The notes under the pieces were generated by a model that saw nothing but the letters and a program-made list of their open reading frames with translations, was not told where the DNA came from and searched no databases. Of a DNA stretch of 64,000 nt, positions 63,486 through 64,000 are shown piece after piece. Every line of letters begins with the position of its first letter. Within the stretch, counting starts at the first letter, position 1. The position numbers and the translations under genes were made by a program. This stretch comes from Temnothorax longispinosus. Lineage: Eukaryota > Arthropoda > Insecta > Hymenoptera > Formicidae. The DNA lies in contig NC_092361.1 of the NCBI RefSeq assembly GCF_030848805.1, positions 17,753,406 to 17,817,405 of the forward strand, in the 5' to 3' direction.

Positions 63486-64000
63486 TGAAACACATATCAC
63501 AGTTTCTTGCCACAATCTCTAGTAACGTGTGTTCGATGAATAAATAAATAAATTTAATAAGAAATAAGAGGTAAGTAGAACATAAAAAATTATTGACATG
63601 TCTATAGAAATTGAAGAAAGCGTTACGCTAAATCAAAATGCTCCAGCGTCATCATCGAATATTTTATTACAAGCAATGGAATGATCCCAAGGACAATCAC
63701 ATAAGAATGATAAATCATGAACGGGTTGCAGGATTAGACAGTAAGCTGTCGAAAGATGCGAGCATGCAGCAAAACATCTCTATTGGGAAACAAGGATGAA
63801 TAAGAGAGTACAAAGAAATGATTCATGGCTGTGTCATCGAGTCCTCTAAATAACAAAGAGAGAACAAAAGGAGAACCAATAAGACTAACTCCTCCTGCAA
63901 AAGACCGAGATACACGTTCGTCAATTCATCACAATTTAAGGAAACAGGCAACGGCAGCCTTCATTACCGGAGCTTCATTACCGGAGTCTGGCCGAGACGG
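63485..64000 (-). other. upstream flank of Atg101 (intron or promoter)
   Basis: AT-rich sequence upstream of the Atg101 coding exon. It most likely holds the 5'-UTR intron, and possibly the promoter beyond the window edge. I see no coding segment or repeat in it. Confidence 0.4.

Noticed and set aside
63475..63513. Upstream in-frame ATG adding 13 residues to Atg101
   Set aside because: The added residues do not match the family, and a splice acceptor separates them from the conserved start.
1..64000. tRNA, rRNA and CRISPR loci, viral insertions and known insect microRNAs
   Set aside because: Reading through for B-box-like GGTTCGAATCC patterns, rRNA blocks, spaced repeats, polymerase motifs and familiar microRNA seeds gave no convincing hit. 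A covariance-model search would be needed to exclude them firmly.

Overview
The window looks like a stretch of insect nuclear genome, most likely a hymenopteran and probably an ant. The evidence is a strongly AT-rich background broken by short, CpG-rich, GC-rich islands, genes with small exons and GT-AG introns, many short foldback transposons (MITEs), and two proteins with clear animal orthologues. There are no bacterial operons, rRNA or tRNA genes, or CRISPR arrays.

Only two protein-coding genes can be supported, both on the minus strand near the right end. The first is a short neuropeptide F receptor (sNPFR), a class A GPCR of the NPY-receptor group. It is coded by a seven-transmembrane exon (52660-53589), a 2,555-bp intron and a C-terminal-tail exon (49868-50104), giving 388 residues. 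The second is Atg101 (62818-63474), a 218-residue HORMA-domain subunit of the Atg1/ULK autophagy-initiation complex, in one coding exon with a probable 5'-UTR intron just upstream. One protein acts in peptide signalling of feeding and nutrient state and the other in starvation-induced autophagy, but nothing in the sequence shows co-regulation.

Positions 1 to about 49,600 hold no gene I can recognise. This part is AT-rich non-coding DNA with microsatellites, GC-rich islands and several non-autonomous transposons: a 431-bp TA-flanked foldback (26470-26900), a 207-bp Tc1-like element (28353-28559), a 361-bp inverted-repeat element (19477-19837), a 172-bp element (13889-14060), a degraded TTAA-flanked element (15560-15821), and a 98-bp element carrying ACGT motifs at helical spacing (33454-33551). 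An isolated, almost perfect 30-bp-stem hairpin lies at 16872-16958.

The 9.2 kb between the two genes holds the presumed sNPFR promoter and leader. It contains a minimal upstream ORF, a polypurine tract, GA repeats and a CpG-dense block at 56.1-57.4 kb. A cluster of three foldback elements follows (57651-57919, 58079-58407, 58412-58564). The best candidates for something undescribed are the phased-ACGT element, the 16.9-kb hairpin, the foldback cluster between the genes, and possible control of the receptor by its uORF and by intron retention in its tail. All splice junctions and element boundaries were read by eye from one sequence, without alignment tools.
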